Source: Acidobacteriota bacterium (GTDB taxonomy: Bacteria > Acidobacteriota > Terriglobia > 2-12-FULL-54-10). Taken from it: a DNA stretch of 40,002 nucleotides. This document shows, in pieces, positions 1-10,064 of the stretch; the first letter of the stretch is position 1, and every line of letters begins with the position of its first letter. Made by a program: the position numbers and the translations under genes. The notes beneath the pieces are model-generated. The model had not been told where the DNA came from. It did no database searches and saw nothing but the letters and a program-made list of their open reading frames with translations. The stretch covers positions 1 to 40,002 of the forward strand of contig JACPPJ010000082.1 in assembly GCA_016191085.1 (NCBI GenBank). The letters are read 5' to 3'.

Positions 1-14
1 CGGAATGCACCGAC

Positions 15-97
15 GCGGCTTTAGCCGCTGAGGTTTGCACCTCAGGCGCTCAAGCGCCTCGCTTTGCTAATTGTACCGGCACGACTGAAGTCGTGCC
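15..97. repeat. REP-like cluster of four short hairpins
   Basis: Four near-perfect inverted repeats lie head to tail. GCGGCT/AGCCGC is at 15-28, CTGAGGT/ACCTCAG at 28-45, AGGCGCT/AGCGCCT at 44-59, and GGCACGACT/AGTCGTGCC with a GA loop at 78-97. No convincing reading frame runs through them. The form fits a dispersed intergenic REP-type repeat, but only one copy is seen in this window, so the repeat status is inferred. The hairpins themselves are seen directly. Confidence 0.5.
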
Positions 98-143
98 CTT
101 CCGTTTTCAAACTGACCCACTACCCACGGACAGCAGCAGAAAA

Positions 144-189
144 AGCAAGGCGCGGACACCGCATTCGGAAGAGTGCAGTGTGCCGCGCC
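144..189 (-). terminator. Rho-independent terminator of rpsU
   Basis: Read on the minus strand, an imperfect stem of about 15 bp (arms at 189-174 and 163-149, one bulge and one mismatch, GGCGCGG at the base) is followed at once by TTGCTTTTTC. It sits about 66 bp beyond the rpsU stop codon and points the right way to end that transcript. Confidence 0.6.
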
Positions 190-254
190 TATTTTGGTCA
201 ATTGCTAACAAACCTATCGGTCCCAAGGATCTCCCCGAACCGTCAACCGCCGGT

Positions 255-452
255 CTATTCCGATTCACGCCTGGTTTTTTTACGGTTGCGTTTGCGAGCG
301 AGCGCAGCTTTAACTCGTTTCTTCTCGCCCGGCTTCAGGTAGAAGGAATGTTTCTTGACTTCCTTGATGATATCCTCTTGTTGGACCTTTCGTTTGAAGC
401 GGCGAAGGGCGTTCTCCAGCGACTCACCTTCTTGTACCCTCACTTCCGCCAC
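255..452 (-). CDS. rpsU: 30S ribosomal protein S21 (bS21)
   Basis: A small basic protein of about 65 residues that belongs to the small ribosomal subunit and helps in initiation. The N-terminal strand AEVRVQEGE, the helix ENALRRFKRKVQQ, and the lysine/arginine-rich tail (KKRVKAALARKRNRKKTRRE) are those of bS21. The chosen start is a GTG at 452: it gives the usual beginning M-A-E-V-R-V, and an AGGGGG ribosome binding site ends 8 bases upstream. A second in-frame GTG at 461 would add three residues but would overlap that site. The gene stands alone, with its own promoter at 497-525 and a terminator downstream. Confidence 0.93.
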   Translation of the reverse strand: MAEVRVQEGESLENALRRFKRKVQQEDIIKEVKKHSFYLKPGEKKRVKAALARKRNRKKTRRESE

Positions 453-472
453 ACTATACACCCCCTAACGGT

Positions 473-501
473 TTGAAGTTCGATATGCCTGAAGCTATAA
501 T
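473..501 (+). promoter_or_regulatory. Candidate sigma-70 promoter toward glgC
   Basis: TTGAAG (473-478) and a perfect TATAAT (496-501) are separated by 17 bp. It points at glgC and implies an untranslated leader of about 235 bases. It overlaps the rpsU promoter on the opposite strand. Supported by sequence match only. Confidence 0.45.
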
Positions 502-525
502 TAGGAGTCCGTCTTCGAAAGTCAA
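497..525 (-). promoter_or_regulatory. Candidate sigma-70 promoter for rpsU
   Basis: On the minus strand TTGACT (525-520) lies 17 bp before AATTAT (502-497). The start of transcription would fall about 40 bases ahead of the GTG start of rpsU, a normal spacing. The -10 box shares bases with the plus-strand TATAAT, so the two promoters probably exclude each other. Confidence 0.45.
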
Positions 526-744
526 GTGGTTTCTGGTTCTGGGACCAGTTGGCAAACTCGAATGTGACGGCGTCCAACATCCCAGGGCTCTCCCGAGTGC
601 ATCATTACCGGAGTTTCTGCCTCTATAACGTGGCTGTGACTGGAACTTCTAACAAAGGCGCGAGGCTCTGAATCTGCAAAATTTGGCGGAGAATTGCCGC
701 GGCGGAATTGAAATTTCGACCCGGCCCGCAGACAGGGATAAATC

Positions 745-2013
745 ATGCAAAGAGTGTTGACTGTACTGCTCGCTGGGGGCGCCGGCGAACGGCTCAACCC
801 CCTCACCCGCGACCGCGCCAAACCCGCTGTACCGTTCGGAGGAGTCTATCGCATCATTGATGTGACTCTCAGCAATTGCATTAACTCAGGCTTGAGAAAA
901 ATTTTTATCCTCACACAATATAAGGCGCTCTCGCTGAATCGCCACATCCGCTTCGGATGGAATATCCTGTCGCGAGAATTGGGCGAATTCATCGAGATTC
1001 TTCCGCCCATGAAGCGCATGGGCGAGAGTTGGTACCTCGGAACGGCGGACGCTGTATACCAGAACATCTACAGCATTCTCGAAGAGGGTCCAGATCATGT
1101 CCTCATTCTCGCTGGCGATCATATCTACAAGATGGACTATGCCGAGATGCTTGAGGATCATCTCCAGACCGGAGCCGACGTGACGGTGGGAACCATTCGG
1201 GAGCCGGCGGAAGAGGCCTATCGTTTCGGAGTACTCAAAATCGCGCCTGACAGCCGTATCGTCGATTTCATCGAGAAGCCTCATGGACGCGTCGCCGCCG
1301 CGTTTAGCGATCAGGGCTTTATTCATGCCTCTATGGGGATCTACTTGTTCAAGACCTCCGCGCTAATAGAGATTCTCCGCCGCGATGCGGAGGACAAGAA
1401 TTCCAATCACGATTTCGGGCACAACATCTTGCCGGCGATCTTGAAGGACTATCGCGTCTGCCACAGTCCGTTCGTGGACAAGAACCGCAGAGAGCAGCCG
1501 TACTGGGAGGACGTAGGGACGCTCGATACGTTTTACGCGGCCAATATGGACCTTGTGTCGGTCAGCCCGGTATTCAATCTCTACGACACAGATTGGCCCA
1601 TTCGCACTCTGCAGGAGCAGTACCCTCCAGCGAAGTTCGTTTTCGCACAGGAGGGCAACCGCATGGGAGTGGCGCTCGATTCCATCATTTCAAACGGCTG
1701 CATTGTTAGTGGAGGACGCGTAGTGCAAAGCGTGCTCTCTCCCGGAGTCAGGATCAACAGCTACTCCGAGGTGCACTGCTCCATTCTCTTCACCGGAGTG
1801 GAGGTGGGACGTCATTGCCGGTTGCGGCGATGCATCATCGACCGTGGCATTCAAATTCCTCCCAACACTCAGGTCGGATACGACCTTGACAAAGATCGCG
1901 AGCGCGGCTTCACTGTAACGGATTCAGGAATTGTTGTCGTCGGCCGGGGCAGCTTCGGGACGGATGAAGAATCGCCCGAGTTGATGGCCGAAGGAGTGGA
2001 GCGTTTCGGATAA
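745..2013 (+). CDS. glgC: Glucose-1-phosphate adenylyltransferase
   Basis: Makes ADP-glucose from glucose-1-phosphate and ATP, the committing step of bacterial glycogen synthesis, in the cytosol. The 422-residue length is normal. Visible motifs are the nucleotide loop LLAGGAGERLNPLT (8-21) with K26 in RAKPAVPFGG, the segment AGDHIYKMDY (123-132), the YRFGV strand (159-163), and FIEKP (175-179), whose lysine binds the sugar phosphate in this family. YWEDVGT follows, and the C-terminal third has the left-handed beta-helix pattern of the regulatory domain. The ATG at 745 has AGGGA about 8 bases upstream. The gene leads a plus-strand run into eno (37-bp gap), so glycogen synthesis and lower glycolysis may be co-transcribed here. 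Confidence 0.95.
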   Translation: MQRVLTVLLAGGAGERLNPLTRDRAKPAVPFGGVYRIIDVTLSNCINSGLRKIFILTQYKALSLNRHIRFGWNILSRELGEFIEILPPMKRMGESWYLGTADAVYQNIYSILEEGPDHVLILAGDHIYKMDYAEMLEDHLQTGADVTVGTIREPAEEAYRFGVLKIAPDSRIVDFIEKPHGRVAAAFSDQGFIHASMGIYLFKTSALIEILRRDAEDKNSNHDFGHNILPAILKDYRVCHSPFVDKNRREQPYWEDVGTLDTFYAANMDLVSVSPVFNLYDTDWPIRTLQEQYPPAKFVFAQEGNRMGVALDSIISNGCIVSGGRVVQSVLSPGVRINSYSEVHCSILFTGVEVGRHCRLRRCIIDRGIQIPPNTQVGYDLDKDRERGFTVTDSGIVVVGRGSFGTDEESPELMAEGVERFG

Positions 2014-2050
2014 AGGGGGATTCATATTGGCGGGAGAACGGACTTATTAG

Positions 2051-3367
<1,317 letters not shown>

Positions 3368-3399
3368 GGAGCCTCGCCCCTGATTTGTGAGCCCACTTA

Positions 3400-4218
3400 A
3401 TGACTTTCGTCTACTTTGACACAAACGTCATAAGGTATTTTGCACAAGCGTTCCAAACTAGCGAGTTGGACGCAAGTCTGCGCTCGCGGATTGCTGTTTC
3501 CCCATTGAGCATAGCGGAGTTGCTTGCGCAGCTTGGGGGAAAGGGAATCCAGCTTGCATTTGAGGCCATTCGGGCGATTGACAATTGGACAGGGGCAGAT
3601 AGTGCATATGGGCTAGATTGGCCGCAGGAGTTTATCAAGGAGTACGTATTTGGTATCCCAATTCCGAGTGGAGCGCGCCTGCCCCGGGTCTTCGATAAGT
3701 TAAGTGCAGTCTGCCGATCCAATCCTGACTTCTCAAGCTTTCGACGAACCGCGCAGGAGATCAAAAACGTCTGGGAAAAGGAGACGAGAAAGTCCGCCGA
3801 AACCCGCCGTTCAAATACGCTCCTCCTTCGTCACCAAAAAATCAACGCCCCAAGAGAACGGCTGTTGGAATCTTCCCTGAAATCCTTACGAGCGATATCC
3901 GGCGTCTCAAGAGCAAGTGGAAATCGTCAGGATATTCTGAGCAAATTGAGCGCGTATCACGAACTGGAAATAAAGACTATTGCCATCGCGCTTCGAGATC
4001 ACAACTTCAACTTTCTAAGTCCGAAACGGATGAATGACCAGGTCGACCTAGAACAACTGATCTACCTTGCTGACGATCGGCTCAGGTATCTCACCTGTGA
4101 CAAAGGGTACAAGAAACTCGAAGGAACCCCCCAATGGCCTCGTATTCGGATCGAAATACGCGAAAAGCTTATCCATCCCCAAAGTGCGACATGCATTCTG
4201 AGAGACATGCTTGAGTGA
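3400..4218 (+). CDS. PIN-like domain protein, possible ribonuclease
   Basis: A 272-residue protein with no signal peptide or membrane segment. The N-terminus reads [12 protein letters not shown] with D7, followed by a helix with E40 ([10 protein letters not shown]). Near the C-terminus come D225/D226 ([13 protein letters not shown]) and D234. This arrangement of acidic residues is that of the PIN nuclease fold, with a long helical insertion between the two halves. It is longer than toxin-type VapC proteins (about 130 residues), and no antitoxin-like small gene lies beside it, so a stand-alone RNA-processing or housekeeping role is as likely. The base composition is visibly more A/T-rich than that of the flanking eno and gpmI. 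Its stop codon overlaps the GTG start of gpmI, so it is in the glycolytic transcript. The exact substrate cannot be read from the sequence. Confidence 0.65.
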   Translation: MTFVYFDTNVIRYFAQAFQTSELDASLRSRIAVSPLSIAELLAQLGGKGIQLAFEAIRAIDNWTGADSAYGLDWPQEFIKEYVFGIPIPSGARLPRVFDKLSAVCRSNPDFSSFRRTAQEIKNVWEKETRKSAETRRSNTLLLRHQKINAPRERLLESSLKSLRAISGVSRASGNRQDILSKLSAYHELEIKTIAIALRDHNFNFLSPKRMNDQVDLEQLIYLADDRLRYLTCDKGYKKLEGTPQWPRIRIEIREKLIHPQSATCILRDMLE

Positions 4219-5774
4219 CGACGAACCCCATGCGACCAAAACCATTTCTTCTCATTATTCTCGATGGCTGGGGATTCAGTCCGTCTGACAAGGGCAACGC
4301 AATCGCGCTGGCTCGTAAGCCAACCTGGGACGAGCTGACTCGCAGTTATCCAAGCACCCTTATTCATACTTCCGGACCATACGTTGGCCTTCCCGAGGGG
4401 CAGATGGGCAACAGCGAGGTTGGCCATTTGAATATCGGGAGCGGGCGCATCGTCCACATGGATAGCACTCGTATTGACCTGATGATCCGGTCGGGCGAGT
4501 TCTTCCGCAACCCGGTTCTGATGGGCGCAATGGAACACGCCCGCACGCGGCGTTTGCATCTGCTAGGGCTTGTCAGCGACGGCGGGGTGCACTCGCACCA
4601 GGAGCACATTTACGCTCTGCTGCGTATGGCGCGGCAGATGGGAGTGGACCAGGTTTTTCTCCACGCCTTCATGGACGGGCGCGACACGCCGCCGAACAGC
4701 GGCGCCGGATACCTCCAGCAGATGCAGCAGCAGATGCGCACGATCGGCGTCGGTTCTATCGCGACCGTGATCGGCCGCTACTACGCCATGGATCGCGATA
4801 AGCGATGGGAGCGCGTTGCCAAAGCGTACAATGCGATGGTGTTCGGCGACGGCGTCAAGGCTCAGGACCCGGTGGCTGCCACGACGGCCTCTTACGAGCA
4901 GGGCGTCACGGATGAATTCATTGTTCCTACCATCATCACGGACAAGCGCGGTGAGCCGCTCGCCACGATTCGTGATGATGACGCGGTCATCTTCTTCAAT
5001 TTCCGCGCCGATCGCGCCCGGGAGATCACGCGCGCATTGACCGATCCCACTCTTGATACGATTCCTCGTGCCTCCATGCCGCAGCGGCTTCACTACGTCA
5101 CTATGACGCAGTATGACAAGACGTTCACGGTGCCATGCGTCCTGATGCCGGAGCACCCGGAGCACATCCTGGCGCAGGTGTTCGGCGAGATGAATATGCG
5201 GAACCTCCGAGTGGCCGAGACGGAAAAGTACGCTCATGTCACTTATTTTTTCAATGGCGGCGTCGAGAAGGCCTATCCCGGCGAGGAACGTATCATGGTT
5301 CCGTCGCCCAAAGTTGCCACCTACGACCTCAAGCCGGAGATGAGTGCCGAAGGCGTTACGGATTCGGTAGTCAAAGCCATCGAAGGCGGCACGTTCGATT
5401 TCATGGTGATCAATTTCGCGAATGCTGACATGGTGGGCCATTCAGGGAAGCTCGATGCGACGGTGAAAGCAATAGAAACTGTTGACGTTTGCCTCGGCCG
5501 CATCTACGCCGCTCTTCTGCGGGCCGGAGGAGGCATGATCGTCACTGCCGATCACGGCAACGCCGAGATGATGATTGATCCCGTTACCGGTGGGCCGCAC
5601 ACATATCACACCACCAACCCGGTGCCTTTTATCGTCGTCACCCCGAACGGCAGGCGCTTCCAATTGCGCCAGGGCGGCTCGCTGCGTGACATTGCTCCGA
5701 CGTTGCTCGGCATCTGCTCTCTCCCAAAACCTGCCGAAATGACAGGCCAGGATTTGCGGATTCTGAACGCGTAA
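4215..5774 (+). CDS. gpmI: 2,3-bisphosphoglycerate-independent phosphoglycerate mutase
   Basis: Interconverts 3- and 2-phosphoglycerate through a phosphoserine intermediate and two Mn ions. At 519 residues it has the normal length. Metal-binding D17 sits in LLIILDGWG, the catalytic serine is S67 in [16 protein letters not shown] and [14 protein letters not shown] belong to the inserted transferase domain, and [10 protein letters not shown] and [10 protein letters not shown] supply the C-terminal metal ligands. The GTG at 4215 overlaps the stop of the PIN gene and has AGAGA 9 bases upstream. An ATG at 4230 (residue 6) is an alternative. Together with eno it gives two consecutive steps of lower glycolysis. 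Confidence 0.95.
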   Translation: MTTNPMRPKPFLLIILDGWGFSPSDKGNAIALARKPTWDELTRSYPSTLIHTSGPYVGLPEGQMGNSEVGHLNIGSGRIVHMDSTRIDLMIRSGEFFRNPVLMGAMEHARTRRLHLLGLVSDGGVHSHQEHIYALLRMARQMGVDQVFLHAFMDGRDTPPNSGAGYLQQMQQQMRTIGVGSIATVIGRYYAMDRDKRWERVAKAYNAMVFGDGVKAQDPVAATTASYEQGVTDEFIVPTIITDKRGEPLATIRDDDAVIFFNFRADRAREITRALTDPTLDTIPRASMPQRLHYVTMTQYDKTFTVPCVLMPEHPEHILAQVFGEMNMRNLRVAETEKYAHVTYFFNGGVEKAYPGEERIMVPSPKVATYDLKPEMSAEGVTDSVVKAIEGGTFDFMVINFANADMVGHSGKLDATVKAIETVDVCLGRIYAALLRAGGGMIVTADHGNAEMMIDPVTGGPHTYHTTNPVPFIVVTPNGRRFQLRQGGSLRDIAPTLLGICSLPKPAEMTGQDLRILNA

Positions 5775-6292
5775 TAAGTGGTCGACGGAGAAAGCCAGGC
5801 GAGAGCCTTTCGCCTTCGTGGGTTTGGCGGATGCGGTTGCAAAACGCTTACTTTCCCTACACGTAACGTCGTCCAAACAGAGGATCCACCGCCAGGGCAG
5901 ATGGCGGATCTTGTTTGGCAGTTTCAGACAAACAATGAAACGCTGCATCTCCGCTTGATCATGACGAGTTGAAGTAGACTTAAGATGAACCACCACAATG
6001 ATTGCCTAGACAGCCAAACAGGCGCAGTGATGCGCATCACTTCCTGAGAATCAATTCTGTGTAAGACTATTTTTTCCGCGACCAAATCATGGAGGTCGGA
6101 CGGAACTGGAGCGGATTGCTGACGAACTCATTCGTAAGGAGACACGGAGCCGTGACGAGCTAGACGGGTTGCTATTGCCACTCCAATTTTGGCCGATGTG
6201 GCGCCTGGAGCAAGAGGACGAGCGGCATCTTAGGCAATCCGCAAGAAAGCCTTAGTTGAAGATGAAGATACGGAAAGCAGAGGGCACTAGCG
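5775..6292. other. 518-bp gap between gpmI and the stress-protein gene
   Basis: No complete gene is visible. A weak hairpin (AGGCGA/TCGCCT, 5797-5815) without a T-run follows gpmI. A perfect 14-bp palindrome lies at 6027-6040. From 6103 to 6255 one plus-strand frame without a start codon reads ELERIADELIRKETRSRDEL and then ends at TAG. That wording is reminiscent of the C-terminal helix of FtsH-type proteases and may be a gene remnant; the match is weak. Confidence 0.4.
6027..6040. promoter_or_regulatory. FNR/CRP-like palindromic operator
   Basis: GTGATGCGCATCAC is a perfect 14-bp palindrome. Its TGAT-N4-ATCA core has the half-sites and spacing of FNR-family boxes (TTGAT-N4-ATCAA). It lies about 253 bp ahead of a universal stress protein gene, a class that FNR-type regulators often control. 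No matching promoter boxes were identified, so regulation is inferred. Confidence 0.35.
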
Positions 6293-7222
6293 ATGATGAG
6301 GTCAAACAAGGAACAACGGCACAAATGCTTTTCAAAGCTGCTGGTTGCGACGGATTTCTCGCGCGACGCCGAACACGCTCTGGGGCGTGCGATTCGGCTG
6401 CCGCTAGCCGCTGGAGCGAGGCTTCACCTGCTCCATGTTCTGCCGGATGGCATCCCGCCAGAGATTCGAGGTCGACTCGTCGAGGAGAAAGCCTGGCTGA
6501 AACTAAAGCAGATGGCTTCTTCTGCCACCAAGGTGGCGAAGGCAGCCGGGAATCCTCAACTGGTCGTCACACCAAATGTAGTGTATGGACAGGCCTATAT
6601 CGAAATCATTCGAAACGCCCGAACCTCAGCAGCCGATCTCGTCATCATTGGACGTCATGGAAGACGGGGGATTCGAGATCTGCTCATCGGTTCAACGGCC
6701 ATGCGCGTTATTCGAAAAGGCGACATCCCCGTGCTCGTCGTAAACAGGAAACCTGTAAAGGCTTATCTCCGCCCTCTGGTTGCCATTGGTTTGGAGGATA
6801 CTTCCCGAGCCGTCTTGGATCTTGCTTGCCGGGTCCTCGATCCCACTCTGGCTTCCATACCAGTCGTGTACGCCTATTGGCCTCCATTCGAACGCGCAGT
6901 TCTTTCAACACTAACGCCCAAGGAATTGCCCGAATATCATCGTGGCTTTAAGAGAAAGGCAGATTCTGATCTCAAGAAAATCCTCGCAACATGTTCGGAG
7001 CCTGGAATTCACTGGAAAACCGTGGTTCGTCGAGGCGACCCCAGGTCGGTGGTTTTGGAGGAGGCCATTCATCGCAGGGCTGATCTGATCACTCTCGGTA
7101 CACATGCGCGCTCCGGGGTATCTCACGCCCTGCTCGGCAGCGTCGCCGAGTGGGTCATTAGCGCAGCACCATGCGACGTCTTGGTGGCTAGGCCCGCTGC
7201 GTTTTCGTTCGCGTTGCCCTGA
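6293..7222 (+). CDS. Tandem-domain universal stress protein
   Basis: A 309-residue cytosolic protein made of two UspA folds. Domain 1 (about 14-151) begins FSKLLVATDFS and contains the ATP-loop pattern G-2x-G-9x-GS (G120, G123, G133-S134), ending IPVLVVN. Domain 2 (about 159-300) ends GTHARSGVSHALLGS and CDVLVARP; in it the second loop glycine is A272, so nucleotide binding may be weaker there. Proteins of this kind respond to starvation, anoxia or membrane stress. AGAGGG lies a few bases before the ATG. The P-type ATPase gene begins 31 bp downstream on the same strand, a common pairing of stress protein and ion pump. Confidence 0.88.
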   Translation: MMRSNKEQRHKCFSKLLVATDFSRDAEHALGRAIRLPLAAGARLHLLHVLPDGIPPEIRGRLVEEKAWLKLKQMASSATKVAKAAGNPQLVVTPNVVYGQAYIEIIRNARTSAADLVIIGRHGRRGIRDLLIGSTAMRVIRKGDIPVLVVNRKPVKAYLRPLVAIGLEDTSRAVLDLACRVLDPTLASIPVVYAYWPPFERAVLSTLTPKELPEYHRGFKRKADSDLKKILATCSEPGIHWKTVVRRGDPRSVVLEEAIHRRADLITLGTHARSGVSHALLGSVAEWVISAAPCDVLVARPAAFSFALP

Positions 7223-7253
7223 GATCCCGCTTGGGCTGCCTCAGAGGTCCACC

Positions 7254-9956
7254 ATGCCAACTCCGCAGCGGCTCCGATCGCTCGCTCCTGCACAGATTTC
7301 TTCCTGGCACGGTCGTGAGTTACCCGCACTGCTGACAGACTTAAAATGCTCCGAGCACGGCTTGAGCAGTGCGGAAGCGGCCCTCCGGCTTCGCCAGTAC
7401 GGCCCGAACCGCTTGCCGGAACAGCCGCCTCCGACCTGGTGGGAGATTGCTTTACGCCAGTTTCAAAGTCCCTTGATTTACATCCTCGGTGTTGCGGGCG
7501 TCATTTCTCTCGCCATCGGCGAGTTCACCGATGCAGCCTTCATAGCGGCCGTCCTGGTGCTAAATGCGGTTATCGGCACTTACCAGGAGTGGAAGGCTGA
7601 ACAGAGCACGCACTCGCTTCGAAAGCTGTTGCAGATTCGAGCAGCGGTCCAGCGCGACGGAGAGGTTTATGAAGTGGACGCCGAGGAGCTTGTTCCGGGA
7701 GACGTGGTGTGGCTGGAGTCCGGAAATCGCGTACCCGCCGATGTGCGGTTCCTCATGGCGCACGGACTGGAAGTAGACGAGTCCTTTCTGACGGGCGAAT
7801 CGTTGCCCGTGCTCAAGCAATCGTCATGGCTGGGTGATTTAAACACTCCTGTTTCCGACCGGCTCAATATGGGCCACGCCGGGTCGATGGTGACGCGAGG
7901 CAGGGCCAAAGGCTTGGTAGTATCCACTGGCATTGGGACTGTGGTAGGTCAACTAGCCGTTGATGTACTGGGTACGGTTGGCGGAAAGCCACCGCTGCTC
8001 GAGCGGATGGAACACTTTGTACGAGTGATTGCCGCAGCGACTTTGGTCGGGGCCGCTGCGATCGGTGTAGTGGGCGTCGCATTCGGTCGGTATGCGATTC
8101 CGGAGATGTTCCTCTTCGTTGTTGCTTTGGCCATTTCCGCAATCCCGGAAGGCCTGCCAGTGGCAATGACCGTTGCCCTGGCGATTGCCACCTCGCGGAT
8201 GGCGCGCAGAGGTGTGATTGTCCGCAAGCTGACGGCAGTGGAAGGCTTGGGCAGTTGCACTTTCGTGGCCACGGACAAAACCGGCACGCTCACCTGCAAC
8301 GAACTGACCGTTAAGGAGGTGCAGCTTCCTAACGGCGAAGTTTTCCAGGTAACCGGGGAAGGGTTCGCTCCGCTGGGAGAAGTGCTGTTTCAGGATAAGC
8401 CTGTTGACCGTGTGCGCCACCCGCTGCTGGAGTCGCTGGCGCGCGCTTCTGTCCTTTGCAACGAAGCAGACCTTCACCATCGCAACGGCACCTGGGTCTG
8501 GCGTGGTGACACGGTGGACATCGCCTTGTTGTCGATGGCGCACAAACTCGGGTGGAACCGCGAGGCAATGCTAGATCTTTATCCCCAACTGAGCCAGATT
8601 CCTTTCGAGCCGGAACTCCGATTTGCGGCCTCGTACCACAAAGTGGATGGCGAGACGATGGTATTCGTCAAAGGCGCTCCCGAGCAGGTCTTGAGCATGT
8701 GTTCCGAGGATAAGCATCCTGCCAAGTCCCGAGCACTGGCGAATACTGCGGTTACCATGGCTAAAAGGGGCTACCGGGTTCTCGCGCTAGCAGCGGGCAA
8801 CGTGCCGGATAAGTGCCTGGCCGCGCCCGTCCCCCCCCAGCCATCCTGTCTAACGTTTCTGGGATTCGTAGGCATGATTGATCCGTTGCGTTCGGAAGTG
8901 CCTGAGGCGATCCGGGCCTGCCGCGAAGCGGGCGTTACAGTTTCTATGGTGACGGGCGACCATCAAGTCACGGCACTGGCCATCGCCCGCGAGCTCGGTC
9001 TGGCCGAACGGGACGAACAGGTGATCACCGGAACGGAATTGGAAGAAGCTTCTGCGAAACAGTTGCGAGAACTTGTACAGCGCATACGCGTCTTTGCCCG
9101 TGTGACTCCCAATCAAAAGCTCCAAATCGTCCAGGCCGCAAGGAAGAGCGGCCATTTCGTGGCGGTGACGGGTGACGGTGTGAATGATGCTCCCGCGCTA
9201 CGGGCGGCCAATATTGGAATAGCCATGGGCAAGAGCGGTACCGATGTGGCCCGCGAAACTGCCGGGTTGGTGATCAGCGATGATAACTTCGCCACCATCG
9301 TGGCGGGCATCGAAGAAGGGCGCGTCGCCTACGACAATATTCGTAAGGTGATCTACTTGCTGGTCTCCACCGGCCTCGGCGAACTAGTTTTGATGGGGCT
9401 CGCCGTAGCCGCTAACCTGCCACTTCCGCTGCATCCCGCTCAATTGCTGTGGTTGAACTTGGTGACCAATGGCATCCAGGATGTGGCGCTGGCTTTTGAA
9501 CCAAGCGAGGGAGACGTGCTGAAGCGCAGACCACGACCTCCACAGGAACCTATCTTCAATCGCCTGATGGTGGAGCGCACTCTGGTCGCCGCGCTGGTAA
9601 TAGGCGGTGTCGCGTTTGGAGCTTTCCGGTGGATGCTCGAAACCGGATGGAGTGAAGACTCCGCTCGCAATAGCCTCCTACTACTGATGGTACTCTTTGA
9701 AAACATCCACATCGGCAATTGCCGCTCAGAAACTAAATCCGCCTTCAAACTCTCCCCGCTACGCAGCCCAATTCTGTTGATCGGGACGATCTGTGCTTTT
9801 CTCATCCACCTTGCTGCTATGTTCCACCCCTGGGGGCACCAGGTATTGCGTACCGAGCCAGTGAGCCTTCCGCAGGGGCTCGCCCTATTGCTGCTGGCTC
9901 TTACAATCTTCCCTGCAATGGAACTTCACAAATGGTTCCGGGCGCGGCAGAAATGA
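7254..9956 (+). CDS. Cation-transporting P-type ATPase (P2 type, Ca2+-like)
   Basis: A 900-residue inner-membrane ion pump. In order are an N-terminal cation-ATPase domain (SSAEAALRLRQYGPNRLPE), the actuator motif TGES (180-183), the membrane motif PEGLP (298-302), the phosphorylated aspartate D341 in DKTGTLT, the nucleotide-binding domain with FVKGAPEQV, and the hinge TGDGVNDAP (639-647). C-terminal membrane helices follow, with LWLNLVTNGIQDVALAFEP. PEGLP is typical of Ca2+-type P2 pumps, but the helix-6 residues differ from classical Ca2+ pumps, so the ion is not certain. The ATG at 7254 is preferred to a longer reading from 7104, because the extra 50 residues would overlap the stress-protein gene and do not look like pump sequence. 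Confidence 0.9.
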   Translation: MPTPQRLRSLAPAQISSWHGRELPALLTDLKCSEHGLSSAEAALRLRQYGPNRLPEQPPPTWWEIALRQFQSPLIYILGVAGVISLAIGEFTDAAFIAAVLVLNAVIGTYQEWKAEQSTHSLRKLLQIRAAVQRDGEVYEVDAEELVPGDVVWLESGNRVPADVRFLMAHGLEVDESFLTGESLPVLKQSSWLGDLNTPVSDRLNMGHAGSMVTRGRAKGLVVSTGIGTVVGQLAVDVLGTVGGKPPLLERMEHFVRVIAAATLVGAAAIGVVGVAFGRYAIPEMFLFVVALAISAIPEGLPVAMTVALAIATSRMARRGVIVRKLTAVEGLGSCTFVATDKTGTLTCNELTVKEVQLPNGEVFQVTGEGFAPLGEVLFQDKPVDRVRHPLLESLARASVLCNEADLHHRNGTWVWRGDTVDIALLSMAHKLGWNREAMLDLYPQLSQIPFEPELRFAASYHKVDGETMVFVKGAPEQVLSMCSEDKHPAKSRALANTAVTMAKRGYRVLALAAGNVPDKCLAAPVPPQPSCLTFLGFVGMIDPLRSEVPEAIRACREAGVTVSMVTGDHQVTALAIARELGLAERDEQVITGTELEEASAKQLRELVQRIRVFARVTPNQKLQIVQAARKSGHFVAVTGDGVNDAPALRAANIGIAMGKSGTDVARETAGLVISDDNFATIVAGIEEGRVAYDNIRKVIYLLVSTGLGELVLMGLAVAANLPLPLHPAQLLWLNLVTNGIQDVALAFEPSEGDVLKRRPRPPQEPIFNRLMVERTLVAALVIGGVAFGAFRWMLETGWSEDSARNSLLLLMVLFENIHIGNCRSETKSAFKLSPLRSPILLIGTICAFLIHLAAMFHPWGHQVLRTEPVSLPQGLALLLLALTIFPAMELHKWFRARQK

Positions 9957-10038
9957 CTGCGGTACCGGAAAAGCCGCGGCCAGTTAGACCGGCTGCTATC
10001 GTCATCGCAGTTGGCCGAGGGCGCTCCTGAAGGAAGAG

Positions 10039-10063
10039 GACGAGCCGCCTCGCACGGCTCGTC
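10039..10063. terminator. Hairpin between convergent genes
   Basis: GACGAGCCG and CGGCTCGTC form a perfect 9-bp stem with a 7-base loop. It lies one base beyond the response-regulator stop and about 80 bp beyond the ATPase stop. No T-run follows on either strand, so its role as a two-way terminator is inferred from place and stability. Confidence 0.4.
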
Positions 10064-10064
10064 A

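Noticed and set aside
4563..5441. Long minus-strand open frame of 292 codons
   Set aside because: It lies wholly inside gpmI, whose motifs are certain; the antisense translation is histidine/arginine-rich and has no family features.
7104..7253. 50-residue N-terminal extension of the P-type ATPase
   Set aside because: It would overlap the stress-protein gene by about 120 bp and does not resemble pump sequence; the ATG at 7254 fits better.
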